A DNA stretch of 64,000 nucleotides from JARRNJ01 sp037385045 (GTDB taxonomy: Bacteria; Pseudomonadota; Gammaproteobacteria; JASBUN01), in contig JARRNJ010000002.1 in the NCBI GenBank assembly GCA_037385045.1, positions 1 through 64,000 on the forward strand, in the 5' to 3' direction. How positions within the stretch are numbered: the stretch's first letter is position 1; each line of letters opens with the position of its first letter. The notes under the pieces are model-generated. The model did no database searches, was not told the DNA's origin, and was given only the letters and a program-made list of their open reading frames with translations. A program made the position numbers and the translations under genes. Below are positions 20,015-29,968 of this stretch, piece after piece.

Positions 20015-21445
20015 ATGCTGATTCCGGTAATTCTCTCCGGTGGCGCGGGCACGCGGCTGTGGCCCGTTTCCCGCGAGGCGCATCCGAAGCCGTTCATGCG
20101 GCTGCCCGACGGCCAGAGTCTGTTGCAGAAGACCCTCGGCCGCGCCCTGTGTCTCGACGAAGTCGGCAGCATCCTCACGGTTACCAATCGCGACTACTAT
20201 TTTCAGACCCGCGACGAGTTCGCCGGCGTGGCACCGGGCGAAGAGGCGCGTTTCGAATATATGCTGGAACCGCGCGGGCGCAATACCGCGCCGGCCATCG
20301 CCATGGCGGCGCTGTATCTGCGCGAGCGCCTCGACGATGCGCAGATGCTGGTGCTGCCGGCGGATCACGTGATTGCCGACCTCGAGGCGTTTGCCCGTGC
20401 CGTGGCCGAAGGCCGGCGCCTGGCTGCCGGCGGGTACCTGGTGACTTTCGGCATCCAGCCCAACCGGCCGGAAACGGGTTACGGCTACATCGAACAGGGC
20501 GCGGCGATTCCCGGAGGCGGCGCCGACGGGTTCGGCGTCGCCCGGTTCGTGGAAAAGCCGGACTCACAGACGGCGCAGCAATACCTGGATTCAGGGCGTT
20601 TTCTCTGGAATGCCGGCATGTTCTGCTTCGCGCCGGAGACGCTTCTGCGGGCTCTGGAGGCCCACGCCCCGGCGGTATTCGAGCAGGCCCAGGCCTGCTG
20701 GCAGGCCACCGCCACCGACATCGCGCCGCTGGAACTCGACACGGCCTCGTTCGCCGCCATGGAACCGATCTCGATTGATTATGCAGTAATGGAGAAGGCC
20801 GACAACGTTGCCGTGGTGGCCGGCAGCTTCGATTGGAGCGATCTGGGCTCGTGGGCCTCGGTGAGCGAACTGGTGGAAGTGGACGAGTCGGGCAATCGCA
20901 TCAGCGGTGAGGCCGTGCTCATGGACAGCAGCAATTGCTTTGTCCATAGCGAAGACCGCCTGGTAGCGGCGCTGGGGCTTGACGACCTGGTGATCGTCGA
21001 TACCCCCGATGCCCTGTTGGTTGCCGACCGGGAGCGGGTCCAGGACGTGAAGAAGGTGGTGGAGCGGCTGAAGGCCGACGGGCACGAGGCCTACCGGTTT
21101 CACCGCACGGTGCACCGACCGTGGGGCACCTACACGGTGCTCGAGGAAGGCGAGCGGTTCAAGATCAAGCGCATCGTGGTCAAGCCCGGTGCGGCGCTGT
21201 CGCTGCAGATGCACCACCACCGCAGCGAACACTGGATCGTGGTGTCCGGAACCGCCGAAGTGGTGAACGGCGACGACAGCTACCTGGTACGCACCAACGA
21301 GTCCACCTACGTTCCCGCGGGCAACGCCCACCGGCTCGTGAATCCCGGCATCCTCGACCTGGTGATGATCGAGGTGCAAAGCGGCGAATATCTGGGCGAG
21401 GACGACATCGTTCGCTTTGAGGACCGCTACGGACGCAAGAGTTAA
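20015..21445 (+). CDS. manC: Mannose-1-phosphate guanylyltransferase / mannose-6-phosphate isomerase
   Basis: This bifunctional enzyme (476 residues) makes mannose-6-phosphate from fructose-6-phosphate and GDP-mannose from mannose-1-phosphate. The N-terminal nucleotidyltransferase carries GGAGTRLWPVSREAHPK at residues 8-24 and the F-V-E-K-P lysine region. The C-terminal type II PMI cupin has RPWGTYTVLEEGERFKIKR and the metal-binding QMHHHRSEHW with a later HRL. A phosphomannomutase, needed to link the two reactions, is not in the window. ATG at 20015 follows GGGGGG. First gene of the sugar-nucleotide block. Confidence 0.94.
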   Translation: MLIPVILSGGAGTRLWPVSREAHPKPFMRLPDGQSLLQKTLGRALCLDEVGSILTVTNRDYYFQTRDEFAGVAPGEEARFEYMLEPRGRNTAPAIAMAALYLRERLDDAQMLVLPADHVIADLEAFARAVAEGRRLAAGGYLVTFGIQPNRPETGYGYIEQGAAIPGGGADGFGVARFVEKPDSQTAQQYLDSGRFLWNAGMFCFAPETLLRALEAHAPAVFEQAQACWQATATDIAPLELDTASFAAMEPISIDYAVMEKADNVAVVAGSFDWSDLGSWASVSELVEVDESGNRISGEAVLMDSSNCFVHSEDRLVAALGLDDLVIVDTPDALLVADRERVQDVKKVVERLKADGHEAYRFHRTVHRPWGTYTVLEEGERFKIKRIVVKPGAALSLQMHHHRSEHWIVVSGTAEVVNGDDSYLVRTNESTYVPAGNAHRLVNPGILDLVMIEVQSGEYLGEDDIVRFEDRYGRKS

Positions 21446-21522
21446 CCCGGGGCGCAACCGGCCCGTCGGCTGCGGCCGCTCTATCTGCGTGGTGTGGGCT
21501 TCAGGATCGATAAGGATTCGTT

Positions 21523-22497
21523 GTGAAGAAAATTTTGGTGGTAGGCGGCGCGGGCTATATCGGCTCCCACATGGTCAAGGTCCTGTTGGATGCCGGACAT
21601 CAGGTGGTGACGTTGGACAATCTGTCCACCGGGTTCCGGGATGCGGTGCTCGGTGGTGAATTCGTCGAAGGTGATATCGCCGACAAGGCGCTGCTCGACG
21701 AACTGCTGCCGAGCCACAACTTCGACGCCGTGATGCATTTCGCCGCCTACATCCAGGTCGGCGAGTCGGTGGAGAATCCGGGCAAGTACTACACCAACAA
21801 CGTCGCCAATACTCTGAATCTGCTCAATGCCATGGTGCGCCACGGCGTCAACCATTTCATTTTCTCGTCGACCGCGGCCATTTTCGGCGAACCGCAATAC
21901 CTGCCCGTGGACGAGGCGCATCCAAAGGCACCGATCAATCCCTACGGCACCAGCAAGTGGATGGTGGAGCAGATACTGGCCGATTTCGACCGGGCTTATG
22001 ACCTGCGCTCTGTGTGTCTGCGATATTTCAATGCCGCCGGCGCCGAGCCGGAGGGGCTGCTCGGCTGGCGCTATGACGGCGTCACCAACCTGATACCGGT
22101 GGTGCTGAAAGTCGCCGCCGGGCGGCGTCCCAACGTCACCGTGTTCGGGCGCGACTACGACACCGCGGACGGTACCGGCGTGCGCGACTACATTCATGTG
22201 ATGGATCTGTGCGACGCGCATCTGCTGGCCCTGCAGCGGATGTGGGCCGGCGGCGGCAGCGATGTGTTCAATCTGGGCAACGGCCATGGCTTCTCGGTGC
22301 AGCAGGTTATCGACGCGGCACGCAAAGCCAGCGGCCGCGACATCGCCGTCGAGGAAGGCCCGCGGCGGCCGGGCGATCCGGCGACCCTGGTGGCGGACTC
22401 GACGCGCGCCCGCGAGATCCTCGGCTGGCTCCCGCGCTTCGGAGACCTGGACACTATTGTCGCCCACGCGTGGAACTGGGAGTTGCGTCGGCCGTGA
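21523..22497 (+). CDS. galE: UDP-glucose 4-epimerase
   Basis: GalE interconverts UDP-glucose and UDP-galactose using bound NAD. The 324-residue extended SDR protein has the Rossmann motif GGAGYIG at residues 8-14, the catalytic Ser/Thr region FSSTAAIFGEP, and YGTSK with Tyr141 and Lys145. RYFNAAGA and RDYIHVMDL are typical GalE segments. It starts with GTG, preceded by AAGGA. It follows manC by 77 nt and likely supplies galactosyl donors for LPS or exopolysaccharide. Confidence 0.92.
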   Translation: MKKILVVGGAGYIGSHMVKVLLDAGHQVVTLDNLSTGFRDAVLGGEFVEGDIADKALLDELLPSHNFDAVMHFAAYIQVGESVENPGKYYTNNVANTLNLLNAMVRHGVNHFIFSSTAAIFGEPQYLPVDEAHPKAPINPYGTSKWMVEQILADFDRAYDLRSVCLRYFNAAGAEPEGLLGWRYDGVTNLIPVVLKVAAGRRPNVTVFGRDYDTADGTGVRDYIHVMDLCDAHLLALQRMWAGGGSDVFNLGNGHGFSVQQVIDAARKASGRDIAVEEGPRRPGDPATLVADSTRAREILGWLPRFGDLDTIVAHAWNWELRRP

Positions 22498-22635
22498 TCG
22501 TTGCCGGTGGGCGCCGCGGCGGCAAGCCGTCCTCCATTTCCCAAGCCAACGTGTGCTAAAGTGATTGAGCGGCAACTGTCGTCGGCGCCGCCCGCAAGGG
22601 CAGGGGCCGGCGAACGCGGTCAGGGCAGGCCCTTC

Positions 22636-23715
22636 ATGGACAACAAGACAATCCTGGTTACCGGCGGCGCCGGTTTTATCGGCTCGGCGCTGGTGCGCCA
22701 TTTGATCCGCGAAACCGACCATCGGGTCGTGAACGTCGACAAGCTCACCTACGCCGGCAATCCCGCCTCGGTGGCCGAGGCGGCATCGAGTCCGCGCTAC
22801 CGGTTCGAGCAGGCGGATATCTGCGATCGGCCGGCCATGGAACGCATATTTGGCGAGCACCAGCCCGATGCGGTGCTGCATCTGGCGGCCGAATCCCATG
22901 TGGACCGTTCCATCGACAGTGCGGCCGCGTTCATCAACACCAATATCATCGGCACCTATACGCTGCTGGAGACGGCGCTGGCGTACTGGGCCGGCCTGAG
23001 CGCGGACCGTCGACGCCGGTTTCGCTTTCATCATGTTTCCACCGACGAGGTGTACGGCTCGCTCGGCTCCCAGGGTCTGTTTGCCGAAGACAGCCCCTAC
23101 CAGCCCAACTCCCCGTACTCGGCCAGCAAGGCGTCCTCGGATCATCTTGTCCGCGCCTGGCACCACACTTACGGGCTGCCGGTGGTTACCACCAATTGCT
23201 CCAACAACTACGGTCCCTACCAGTTTCCGGAAAAGCTCATCCCGCTGATGATCATCAACGGTCAGGCCGGCAAGCCCCTGCCCATATACGGCCGCGGCGA
23301 GAACGTGCGCGACTGGCTGTTCGTGGGCGACCACGTGCGTGCGCTGCTGACGGTGCTGGAGCATGGCGTGGCGGGCGAGGTCTACAATATCGGCGGCAAT
23401 ACGGAAAAGACCAACCGGGAGGTGGTCGAGGCGGTTTGCCTGCTGCTCGACGATCTGCTGCCCGATTCCCCGCACCGCCCCCACGCCTCTCTGATCACCT
23501 ATGTCCAGGACCGCCCCGGACACGACCTGCGGTACGCCATCGATGCGGGCAAGATCCGGCGCGAGCTGGGTTGGACGCCGGCGGAAACGTTTGCCTCCGG
23601 CCTGCGCAAGACGGTGCAGTGGTATCTGGCGCGTCGCGACTGGTGGCAGCCCATCCTCGACGGCGTGTACCAGGGTCAGCGCCTCGGTGCACGCAGTGCC
23701 CGGGCGGCGGAATGA
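22636..23715 (+). CDS. rfbB: dTDP-glucose 4,6-dehydratase
   Basis: RfbB (RmlB) converts dTDP-glucose to dTDP-4-keto-6-deoxyglucose, the second step of dTDP-L-rhamnose synthesis. With ATG at 22636 it is 359 residues. GGAGFIG is at residues 10-16, the catalytic STDE at 135-138 and YSASK with Tyr161/Lys165. The frame is open 45 codons upstream, but that stretch lacks family similarity. The 138-nt gap after galE shows no strong signal. The next gene, rfbA, begins 16 nt downstream. Confidence 0.95.
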   Translation: MDNKTILVTGGAGFIGSALVRHLIRETDHRVVNVDKLTYAGNPASVAEAASSPRYRFEQADICDRPAMERIFGEHQPDAVLHLAAESHVDRSIDSAAAFINTNIIGTYTLLETALAYWAGLSADRRRRFRFHHVSTDEVYGSLGSQGLFAEDSPYQPNSPYSASKASSDHLVRAWHHTYGLPVVTTNCSNNYGPYQFPEKLIPLMIINGQAGKPLPIYGRGENVRDWLFVGDHVRALLTVLEHGVAGEVYNIGGNTEKTNREVVEAVCLLLDDLLPDSPHRPHASLITYVQDRPGHDLRYAIDAGKIRRELGWTPAETFASGLRKTVQWYLARRDWWQPILDGVYQGQRLGARSARAAE

Positions 23716-23731
23716 AAGTGAAGCAAAGCCC

Positions 23732-24610
23732 ATGACAGCGCGCAAAGGGATCATACTGGCCGGCGGCAGCGGCACCCGGCTGTACCCGGTTACCCAGGTG
23801 GTCAGCAAACAGCTGTTGCCGGTGTACGACAAGCCCATGGTGTATTACCCCCTGAGCACCCTGATGTTGGCCGGCATTCGTGAGATCCTGGTGATATCCA
23901 CCCCGGATGACACGCCGCGTTTCCGGCAGTTGCTGGGGGACGGCGGCCAATGGGGACTGGCGATCGACTACGCCGTCCAACCGGTCCCGGAAGGTTTGGC
24001 GCAGGCGTTTCTGATCGGGCGGGAATTCATCGGCAATGACGCCTGCGCCCTGGTACTGGGCGACAACATCTTCTTCGGCCATGACCTGATCGCGTTGCTG
24101 CGGCGCGCCGTCGACCGTGAACAGGGTGCCAGCGTGTTCGCGTACCCAGTGGCCGATCCGCAGCGCTACGGTGTGGTCGAGTTCGACCGCAACCACCGTG
24201 CGGTGAGCCTGGAAGAGAAACCGCAACGGCCCAAGTCACGCTTTGCGGTGACCGGACTTTACTTCTACGACAATGACGTCGTTTCCATTGCCGCCGACCT
24301 GCGCCCGTCGGCCCGGGGCGAACTGGAGATCACCGATGTCAATCGCCGCTATCTGGAGGCCGGCCGGCTCACCGTGGAACTGATGGGCCGGGGCATGGCC
24401 TGGCTCGACACCGGAACCCATGAGACGTTGATGGAGGCCTCCGCGTTCATCGAGACCATCGAGCGCCGTCAGGGGCTGAAGATCGCCTGCCCGGAGGAGG
24501 TGGCCTACCGGGCCGGTTACATCGACGCCGAGCAGGTGGCCGCGCTGGCGGAGCCGCTGAGAAAGAACGGCTACGGCCAATATTTGCTACAAATACTGGA
24601 AGAGGGCTGA
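23732..24610 (+). CDS. rfbA: Glucose-1-phosphate thymidylyltransferase
   Basis: RfbA (RmlA) joins glucose-1-phosphate and dTTP to make dTDP-glucose, the first step of the rhamnose pathway. The 292-residue protein has GGSGTRLYP at residues 11-19, then [20 protein letters not shown] and the metal-binding LVLGDNIF. Feedback regulation by dTDP-rhamnose is a family property. Its stop overlaps the rfbC start in TGATG. Confidence 0.96.
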   Translation: MTARKGIILAGGSGTRLYPVTQVVSKQLLPVYDKPMVYYPLSTLMLAGIREILVISTPDDTPRFRQLLGDGGQWGLAIDYAVQPVPEGLAQAFLIGREFIGNDACALVLGDNIFFGHDLIALLRRAVDREQGASVFAYPVADPQRYGVVEFDRNHRAVSLEEKPQRPKSRFAVTGLYFYDNDVVSIAADLRPSARGELEITDVNRRYLEAGRLTVELMGRGMAWLDTGTHETLMEASAFIETIERRQGLKIACPEEVAYRAGYIDAEQVAALAEPLRKNGYGQYLLQILEEG

Positions 24611-25155
24611 TGCGAGCCGAGGCGAGCAGCATCCCGGATATCGTTGTCTTCGAGCCGCAGGTGTTCGGCGACGCGCGGGGCTATTTTTTTGAAAGCTATA
24701 ATCAGGCGCGCCTGGGTGACGCCATTGGCCGCGACGTGCGCTTCGTGCAGGACAACCAGTCCGGCTCGGCCCGCGGCGTGCTGCGCGGCCTGCATTATCA
24801 GATCCGACAGCCTCAGGCCAAGCTGGTGCGGGTCCTCAGCGGCGAGATCTTCGATGTGGCGGTGGATATCCGGCGCAGTTCGCCCCACTTCGGGCACTGG
24901 GTGGGTATCATGCTGTCGGCGGAAAACCGGCGCCAGCTGTGGATTCCCGAGGGGTTCGCCCACGGTTTTTGCGTGTTGTCCGATTTTGCCGAGGTCCTGT
25001 ACAAGGCTTCGGATTTCTATGCGCCGGAGCATGAACGTTGCATCCGCTGGGATGATCCCCGGTTGGCCATCGACTGGCCCTTGGATGGGGCGCCGCTGGT
25101 TTCGGAAAAGGACCGGCAGGGGGCGGAATTCGGCGCCGCCGAAGTGTTCCCATGA
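24610..25155 (+). CDS. rfbC: dTDP-4-dehydrorhamnose 3,5-epimerase
   Basis: RfbC (RmlC) epimerises C3 and C5 of dTDP-4-keto-6-deoxyglucose. The 181-residue cupin enzyme has the catalytic histidine in RGLHYQ (His62), the conserved lysine at residue 71, and WIPEGFAHGF followed by VLYK. The start overlaps the rfbA stop by one base, and the end overlaps rfbD as ATGA, so the three genes are surely one transcript. Confidence 0.96.
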   Translation: MRAEASSIPDIVVFEPQVFGDARGYFFESYNQARLGDAIGRDVRFVQDNQSGSARGVLRGLHYQIRQPQAKLVRVLSGEIFDVAVDIRRSSPHFGHWVGIMLSAENRRQLWIPEGFAHGFCVLSDFAEVLYKASDFYAPEHERCIRWDDPRLAIDWPLDGAPLVSEKDRQGAEFGAAEVFP

Positions 25156-26039
25156 GCCGTATTCTGCTGTTCGGCTGCAATGGGCAGGTGGGGTGGGCCC
25201 TGGCCCGGCGGCTGCAGCGCGACTTTCCTCTGACGGCGCTGGACTCCGCCGACGCGGACTTCACCCGGCCCGAGGAATTGCGCGCCGTGGTGCGGGCGGC
25301 ACAACCGCAGGTGATCATCAACGCTGCCGCCTACACGGCGGTGGATCAGGCGGAAGACAACGCCGAGGCGGCGCTGGCGGTCAACGCCCGGGCCCCGGCG
25401 GTGCTGGCCGAGGCGGCCCGAGGCGCTGGCGCGTTGCTGGTGCATTACTCCACCGACTACGTGTTCGACGGCACCAAAGGTTCGCCCTACACCGAGGACG
25501 ATCCGCCGTCGCCCCTGGGTGTATATGGACGCAGCAAACTGGAAGGTGATCTGGCGATTCAGGAGTCGGGCGCGGCTTACCTGATTTTTCGCACCCAATG
25601 GGTGTACGGTCTGCGGGGCCGGAACTTTCTGCTGACCATGCAGCGCCTGTTGCGGGAGCGCCGGGAGGTGCGGGTGGTGGGTGACCAGTTCGGCGCGCCA
25701 ACCTGGTGCGGGGCGATTGCCGCCGCCAGTGCGGCGATCCTGTCGGGCGCCGGCGACGATGCGGCGGCAACGCTCGGCGGCCATAGCGGGCTCTACAATA
25801 TGACCTGCGGCGGCGAGACGTCCTGGTATGGTTTTGCCGCGGCGATCCGGGACCGCATGGCCGCTGCCGGCGAGCCGGTGGCACGGCTGGAATCCATTGC
25901 CAGTGCCGAGTACCCGACCCGGGCAGCGCGGCCGGCTCATGCGGTGCTGGACAACACGCGCCTGGCCGAGACATTCGGCATCGGGCTGCCCGATTGGCTG
26001 GAGGCGCTGGACACCGCCCTGGCCGGGGCTCAGGATTGA
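25152..26039 (+). CDS. rfbD: dTDP-4-dehydrorhamnose reductase
   Basis: RfbD (RmlD) performs the final NAD(P)H-dependent reduction to dTDP-L-rhamnose. The 295-residue SDR protein has the nucleotide motif GCNGQVG at residues 8-14, the YSTDYVFDG segment near residue 100, and YGRSK with Tyr125/Lys129. It overlaps rfbC by 4 nt. The rhamnose pathway is therefore complete in the order B-A-C-D. Confidence 0.95.
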   Translation: MSRILLFGCNGQVGWALARRLQRDFPLTALDSADADFTRPEELRAVVRAAQPQVIINAAAYTAVDQAEDNAEAALAVNARAPAVLAEAARGAGALLVHYSTDYVFDGTKGSPYTEDDPPSPLGVYGRSKLEGDLAIQESGAAYLIFRTQWVYGLRGRNFLLTMQRLLRERREVRVVGDQFGAPTWCGAIAAASAAILSGAGDDAAATLGGHSGLYNMTCGGETSWYGFAAAIRDRMAAAGEPVARLESIASAEYPTRAARPAHAVLDNTRLAETFGIGLPDWLEALDTALAGAQD

Positions 26040-26102
26040 GGGCCAGCCGCCGATGCAGTGATGGGCGCGCCAGGGCCGCGGTGCAGGAACAGGGGATTAC
26101 AA

Positions 26103-26717
26103 ATGGGCAAGAGCACGAATGTGGTTTGGCATCACGCCACGGTGACCCGGGAGCGGCGTGAGGCGCTGAACCGTCACAAGGCAGCAGTACTGTGGTTCAC
26201 CGGCCTCTCGGGGGCCGGCAAGTCGACCCTGGCCCACGCAGTGGAGGAACATCTGCACCAGGGCGGGTGCCGTACCTTCGTGTTCGACGGCGATAACGTG
26301 CGCCACGGCCTGTGCTCTGACCTGGGGTTTTCGGCCGAGGACCGCTCTGAGAACCTGCGGCGGGTCGGAGAGATGGTGAAGCTGTTTCTCGAGGCCGGGG
26401 TGGTGTCCCTGACCGCCTTTATTTCGCCGTTTGCCGACGATCGTGAGCGGGTGCGCACTTTGGTGCCCCACGGCGATTTCATCGAGATTTACTGCCGTTG
26501 TCCCATCGAGGTCTGTGAGGAGCGCGACGTCAAGGGCCTGTACCGCCGGGCGCGCGCCGGGGAGATTCCTGAATTCACCGGGATTTCATCACCTTATGAA
26601 GAACCTCTGAATCCCGAGCTGGTGGTCGACACTGCCGGCCAGCCACTCGACGCTTGTGTGACCCAGGTGTTGGACCTGCTGCGTGTCCGCGGGGTGCTGC
26701 CGGCGGCCCAGAATTGA
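26103..26717 (+). CDS. cysC: Adenylylsulfate (APS) kinase
   Basis: CysC phosphorylates APS to PAPS, the activated sulfate donor. The 204-residue protein has the P-loop GLSGAGKS at residues 34-41, [16 protein letters not shown], and the [10 protein letters not shown] and [17 protein letters not shown] segments typical of APS kinase. The ATG at 26103 fits the family length; the open frame starts 15 codons earlier. No sulfurylase (cysDN, sat) or PAPS reductase is adjacent. It lies 63 nt after rfbD, so a role in polysaccharide sulfation is as possible as sulfate assimilation. Confidence 0.93.
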   Translation: MGKSTNVVWHHATVTRERREALNRHKAAVLWFTGLSGAGKSTLAHAVEEHLHQGGCRTFVFDGDNVRHGLCSDLGFSAEDRSENLRRVGEMVKLFLEAGVVSLTAFISPFADDRERVRTLVPHGDFIEIYCRCPIEVCEERDVKGLYRRARAGEIPEFTGISSPYEEPLNPELVVDTAGQPLDACVTQVLDLLRVRGVLPAAQN

Positions 26718-26851
26718 GAGTCCCGTTCTTTTGCGCCGTCCGGATGCGGGCCGCTGGGCCCGGTGGCGAGGCCCGCTGCCGACCGTGAGCGCGCCTTGCG
26801 GTGCCGTCGCCCGCGCGCCCGTAACTGGTAATTTTCCAGCGGAAGTAGTAT

Positions 26852-26874
26852 GTTAGCCGACCCGATCGGTTAAC
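26852..26874. promoter_or_regulatory. Inverted repeat upstream of miaB
   Basis: GTTAGCCGA and TCGGTTAAC are 9-nt arms that pair completely in RNA (one G-U) around a 5-nt spacer, ending 14 nt before the miaB ATG. It could be an operator or a hairpin near the ribosome binding region. The rest of the 171-nt gap after cysC is GC-rich and unremarkable. Confidence 0.35.
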
Positions 26875-26888
26875 ACAGACAGGACTGG

Positions 26889-28241
26889 ATGGGCGGTAAG
26901 GTATACATCAAGACCCATGGTTGTCAGATGAACGAGTACGATTCCGCCAAGATGGCGGACGTGCTGCGTGAGTCCCACGGTTTCGAGCGAGCAGACACGC
27001 CCGAGGAGGCGGACCTGCTGCTGCTCAACACCTGCTCCATTCGCGAGAAGGCCCAGGAAAAGGTGTTCTCGCAGCTGGGTGTGTGGAAGGACCTCAAGCG
27101 CGAGCGTCCGGGCCTGGTCATCGGTGTCGGCGGCTGCGTGGCGAGCCAGGAAGGCCAAGCTCTGCGGGAGCGGGCGCCTTTCGTGGATATCGTCTTCGGT
27201 CCTCAGACCCTCCACCGACTGCCGCGCATGCTCGACGAGGTGCGGCGCCGACGCGCTGCGGTGATTGACGTCACTTTCCCCGAAATCGAAAAGTTCGACT
27301 GTCTGCCGGCGCCACGGGCCGAGGGGCCCACGGCATTCGTCTCCGTCATGGAAGGCTGCAGCAAGTACTGCACCTACTGCGTCGTGCCGTACACCCGCGG
27401 CGAGGAGGTCAGCCGCCCGTTCGACGACGTCCTGACCGAGGTGGTGCGCCTGGCCGAACAGGGCGTGCGCGAGGTCAACCTGCTGGGCCAGAACGTCAAC
27501 GCCTACCGGGGCGTGATGGACGATGGCGACATTGCCGATCTGGCGTTGTTGATCCATTACGTGGCGGCAGTCGACGGCATCGAACGCATCCGCTACACCA
27601 CTTCCCATCCGGTGGAGCTGACCGACAGCCTGATCCAGGCCTACGCCGAGGTGCCGCAACTGGTCGGCCATCTGCATCTGCCGGTGCAAAGCGGCTCGGA
27701 CCGTGTCCTGGCGTTGATGAAGCGCGGTCACACGGCATTGGAGTACAAGGCCAAGGTGCGGCGGCTGCGGCAAGCGCGTCCGGACCTCAGCCTGTCGTCG
27801 GATTTCATCGTCGGGTTTCCCGGCGAAACGGACGCCGATTTCGAAGCCACCATGAAGCTGATCGAGGAGGTGGGCTTTGACCACTCGTTCAGTTTCATTT
27901 TCAGTGCCCGGCCCGGAACGCCGGCCGCCGACCTGCCCGACGATGTACCGCTGGAGGTCAAGAAGGCACGTCTGGCCCGGCTGCAGGCGCGCATCGGCGC
28001 GATGGCGAATGCCATCAGTGCGGGCATGATGGGCAGCGTGCAGCGGGTGCTTGTGGACCGCCCGTCGCGCAAGGACCCGGCGCAGCTGGCGGGGCGTACG
28101 GAAAACAACCGGGTCGTCAATTTCGCTGGCCCTGCCGACCTGATCGGCCAGTTCGTCGATGTGCGCATCACCGAGGCGCTGCCCAACTCCCTGCGCGGCG
28201 ATTGGTTGCAGGACCGCGGCGGTGTCGCCAACTGGGCCTGA
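26889..28241 (+). CDS. miaB: tRNA-2-methylthio-N6-dimethylallyladenosine synthase
   Basis: MiaB is a radical-SAM methylthiotransferase modifying A37 of tRNAs that read UNN codons. The 450-residue protein has the N-terminal UPF0004 domain with cluster cysteines Cys12, Cys49 and Cys83, the radical-SAM triad Cys157, Cys161, Cys164 in [10 protein letters not shown], and a C-terminal TRAM domain ([20 protein letters not shown]). It heads the miaB-phoH-ybeY-corC-lnt series conserved across gammaproteobacteria. Confidence 0.97.
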   Translation: MGGKVYIKTHGCQMNEYDSAKMADVLRESHGFERADTPEEADLLLLNTCSIREKAQEKVFSQLGVWKDLKRERPGLVIGVGGCVASQEGQALRERAPFVDIVFGPQTLHRLPRMLDEVRRRRAAVIDVTFPEIEKFDCLPAPRAEGPTAFVSVMEGCSKYCTYCVVPYTRGEEVSRPFDDVLTEVVRLAEQGVREVNLLGQNVNAYRGVMDDGDIADLALLIHYVAAVDGIERIRYTTSHPVELTDSLIQAYAEVPQLVGHLHLPVQSGSDRVLALMKRGHTALEYKAKVRRLRQARPDLSLSSDFIVGFPGETDADFEATMKLIEEVGFDHSFSFIFSARPGTPAADLPDDVPLEVKKARLARLQARIGAMANAISAGMMGSVQRVLVDRPSRKDPAQLAGRTENNRVVNFAGPADLIGQFVDVRITEALPNSLRGDWLQDRGGVANWA

Positions 28242-28436
28242 GAGCCACCGGTGTACCCCTGTCCCTCAATCAATCGCATGCGCCGGTGCCGTCGGGTCGG
28301 CGTTGGTCTTGCTTGCGCCGCCGCCGTTGGCCAACCATACTCGCTCTATGAGCATTGCGGTGATACGCGCAATTGCGGGTCAGGCCGGGGTGCGCCGGTT
28401 GTCGCCAACTGCCTTTGATCCAGTCTGGTTATCCCC

Positions 28437-29414
28437 TTGACCGAGCACCCGAAGACCCTCGATGTGATGTTGGAGCCGGCTGACAACGAGCGGCTTGCGA
28501 ATCTCTGCGGGCTGTTCGACGAAAACCTGCGCCAGCTCGAGCGCCGCCTCGGCGTCGAGATCAACAACCGCGCCAACCACTTTCAGGTGATCGGCGAGGA
28601 GCGTGCCACACGCGCTGCCGGGGAAGTGCTGAAGCGGCTTTACGATGCCGCTCACCAGGAGGAGTTGTCGCCGCAGCGCGTCCACCTGCATCTCCAGGAC
28701 TCGGGCGCCGATCGTCTGCACGAAGGCGACGAGCGGCAGCCGGAAGTGGTGATCCAGACCCGCAAGTCGCGGGTCCAGGGGCGCGGGCCGAATCAACGCA
28801 GTTACCTGCGCGACATTGTCAGTCACGATATCAACTTCGGCATCGGGCCCGCGGGTACCGGCAAGACCTATCTGGCGGTAGCCTGTGCCGTTGACGCTCT
28901 GGAACACGAACGGGTGCAGCGTCTGGTGTTGGTGCGGCCGGCCGTCGAGGCGGGCGAGCGCCTCGGCTTCCTTCCCGGTGATCTCGCCCAGAAGATCGAT
29001 CCATACCTGCGCCCGCTCTACGACGCGCTCTACGAGATGCTCGGATTCGAACGGGTGGCAAAGCTGATCGAACGCAACGTGATCGAAGTGGCTCCGCTGG
29101 CCTATATGCGCGGGCGCACGCTGAACGATTCCTTCATTATTCTCGACGAGGCACAAAACACCACGGTCGAGCAGATGAAGATGTTCCTCACCCGCATCGG
29201 TTTTGGCTCCACCGCCGTGGTCACCGGTGACGTGACCCAGATCGATTTGCCCGACAACCGCCGCTCGGGTTTGCGCCATGTTGTCGACGTGTTGAAGGAA
29301 GTCGAGGGGATCTCGTTTACCTTCTTCAATGCCCGGGACGTGGTCAGGCACCCGCTGGTGCAGCGCATTGTTTCAGCTTATGACGAATACGATCAAAGCA
29401 GGTCGGACGATTGA
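28437..29414 (+). CDS. ybeZ: PhoH-like ATPase (YbeZ)
   Basis: This 325-residue protein is the PhoH family ATPase that accompanies YbeY. The nucleotide-binding loop GPAGTGKTYLAVACAV lies near residue 141 and the Walker B region FIILDEAQN follows. It probably helps YbeY or other RNases in rRNA processing. The start is uncertain: TTG at 28437 gives the N-terminus TEHPKTLDVMLEPADNERLA, while an ATG lies ten codons later. The 195-nt gap after miaB holds only short palindromes. Confidence 0.92.
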   Translation: MTEHPKTLDVMLEPADNERLANLCGLFDENLRQLERRLGVEINNRANHFQVIGEERATRAAGEVLKRLYDAAHQEELSPQRVHLHLQDSGADRLHEGDERQPEVVIQTRKSRVQGRGPNQRSYLRDIVSHDINFGIGPAGTGKTYLAVACAVDALEHERVQRLVLVRPAVEAGERLGFLPGDLAQKIDPYLRPLYDALYEMLGFERVAKLIERNVIEVAPLAYMRGRTLNDSFIILDEAQNTTVEQMKMFLTRIGFGSTAVVTGDVTQIDLPDNRRSGLRHVVDVLKEVEGISFTFFNARDVVRHPLVQRIVSAYDEYDQSRSDD

Positions 29415-29443
29415 GCGGCGCGAATCCGGTGGGAGCATAGGCC

Positions 29444-29947
29444 ATGGATGAGGAATACGCCGCGCCGGACCCGGCCGCCGCTGCGCCCGGCGTCGAAGTC
29501 CAATATGCGTATGCGGCGCACGACGTGCCGCGCCCGGCGGATTTCCGGGCCTGGGTGGCCCGTGCGCTGGACGGGCGCAGCGGGCCCGTGGAGTTGACCA
29601 TCCGGATCGTGGACAGCGCTGAGAGCGCTGCACTGAATGAGCGCTACCGGGGCAAGGCGCGGCCCACCAATGTGTTGTCGTTTCCCTACGAGCCGCTGCC
29701 CGGTGCGGGGGTGCCGCTGTTGGGCGATCTGGTGATCTGTGCCCCGGTGGTGGCCCGCGAAGCGCGGGAGCAGGGTAAGGAGTCACGTGCGCACTGGGCG
29801 CATATGGTGGTGCACGGGGTGCTGCATCTGGTCGGCTACGATCACCAGGAAGAAGGTGAGGCGCTGGAGATGGAGGCGCTGGAGACGGATATCCTGGCGA
29901 CCATGGGGTTTCCCGATCCGTACCGGGAGTCCGCATCCGACTCGTGA
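29444..29947 (+). CDS. ybeY: Endoribonuclease YbeY
   Basis: YbeY is a single-strand-specific metallo-RNase that matures the 16S rRNA 3' end and takes part in ribosome quality control. The 167-residue product carries the zinc motif [15 protein letters not shown] (three histidines in H-x3-H-x5-H) near residue 121, and the conserved [28 protein letters not shown] lies about 11 nt before the ATG. Thirty nt separate it from the phoH-like gene. Confidence 0.95.
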   Translation: MDEEYAAPDPAAAAPGVEVQYAYAAHDVPRPADFRAWVARALDGRSGPVELTIRIVDSAESAALNERYRGKARPTNVLSFPYEPLPGAGVPLLGDLVICAPVVAREAREQGKESRAHWAHMVVHGVLHLVGYDHQEEGEALEMEALETDILATMGFPDPYRESASDS

Positions 29948-29968
29948 CAGGGAGATCATTGAAACACT

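Noticed and set aside
22501..22635. N-terminal extension of rfbB by 45 codons
   Set aside because: The extension is not similar to dehydratases, and the Rossmann motif sits at the normal distance from the ATG at 22636.
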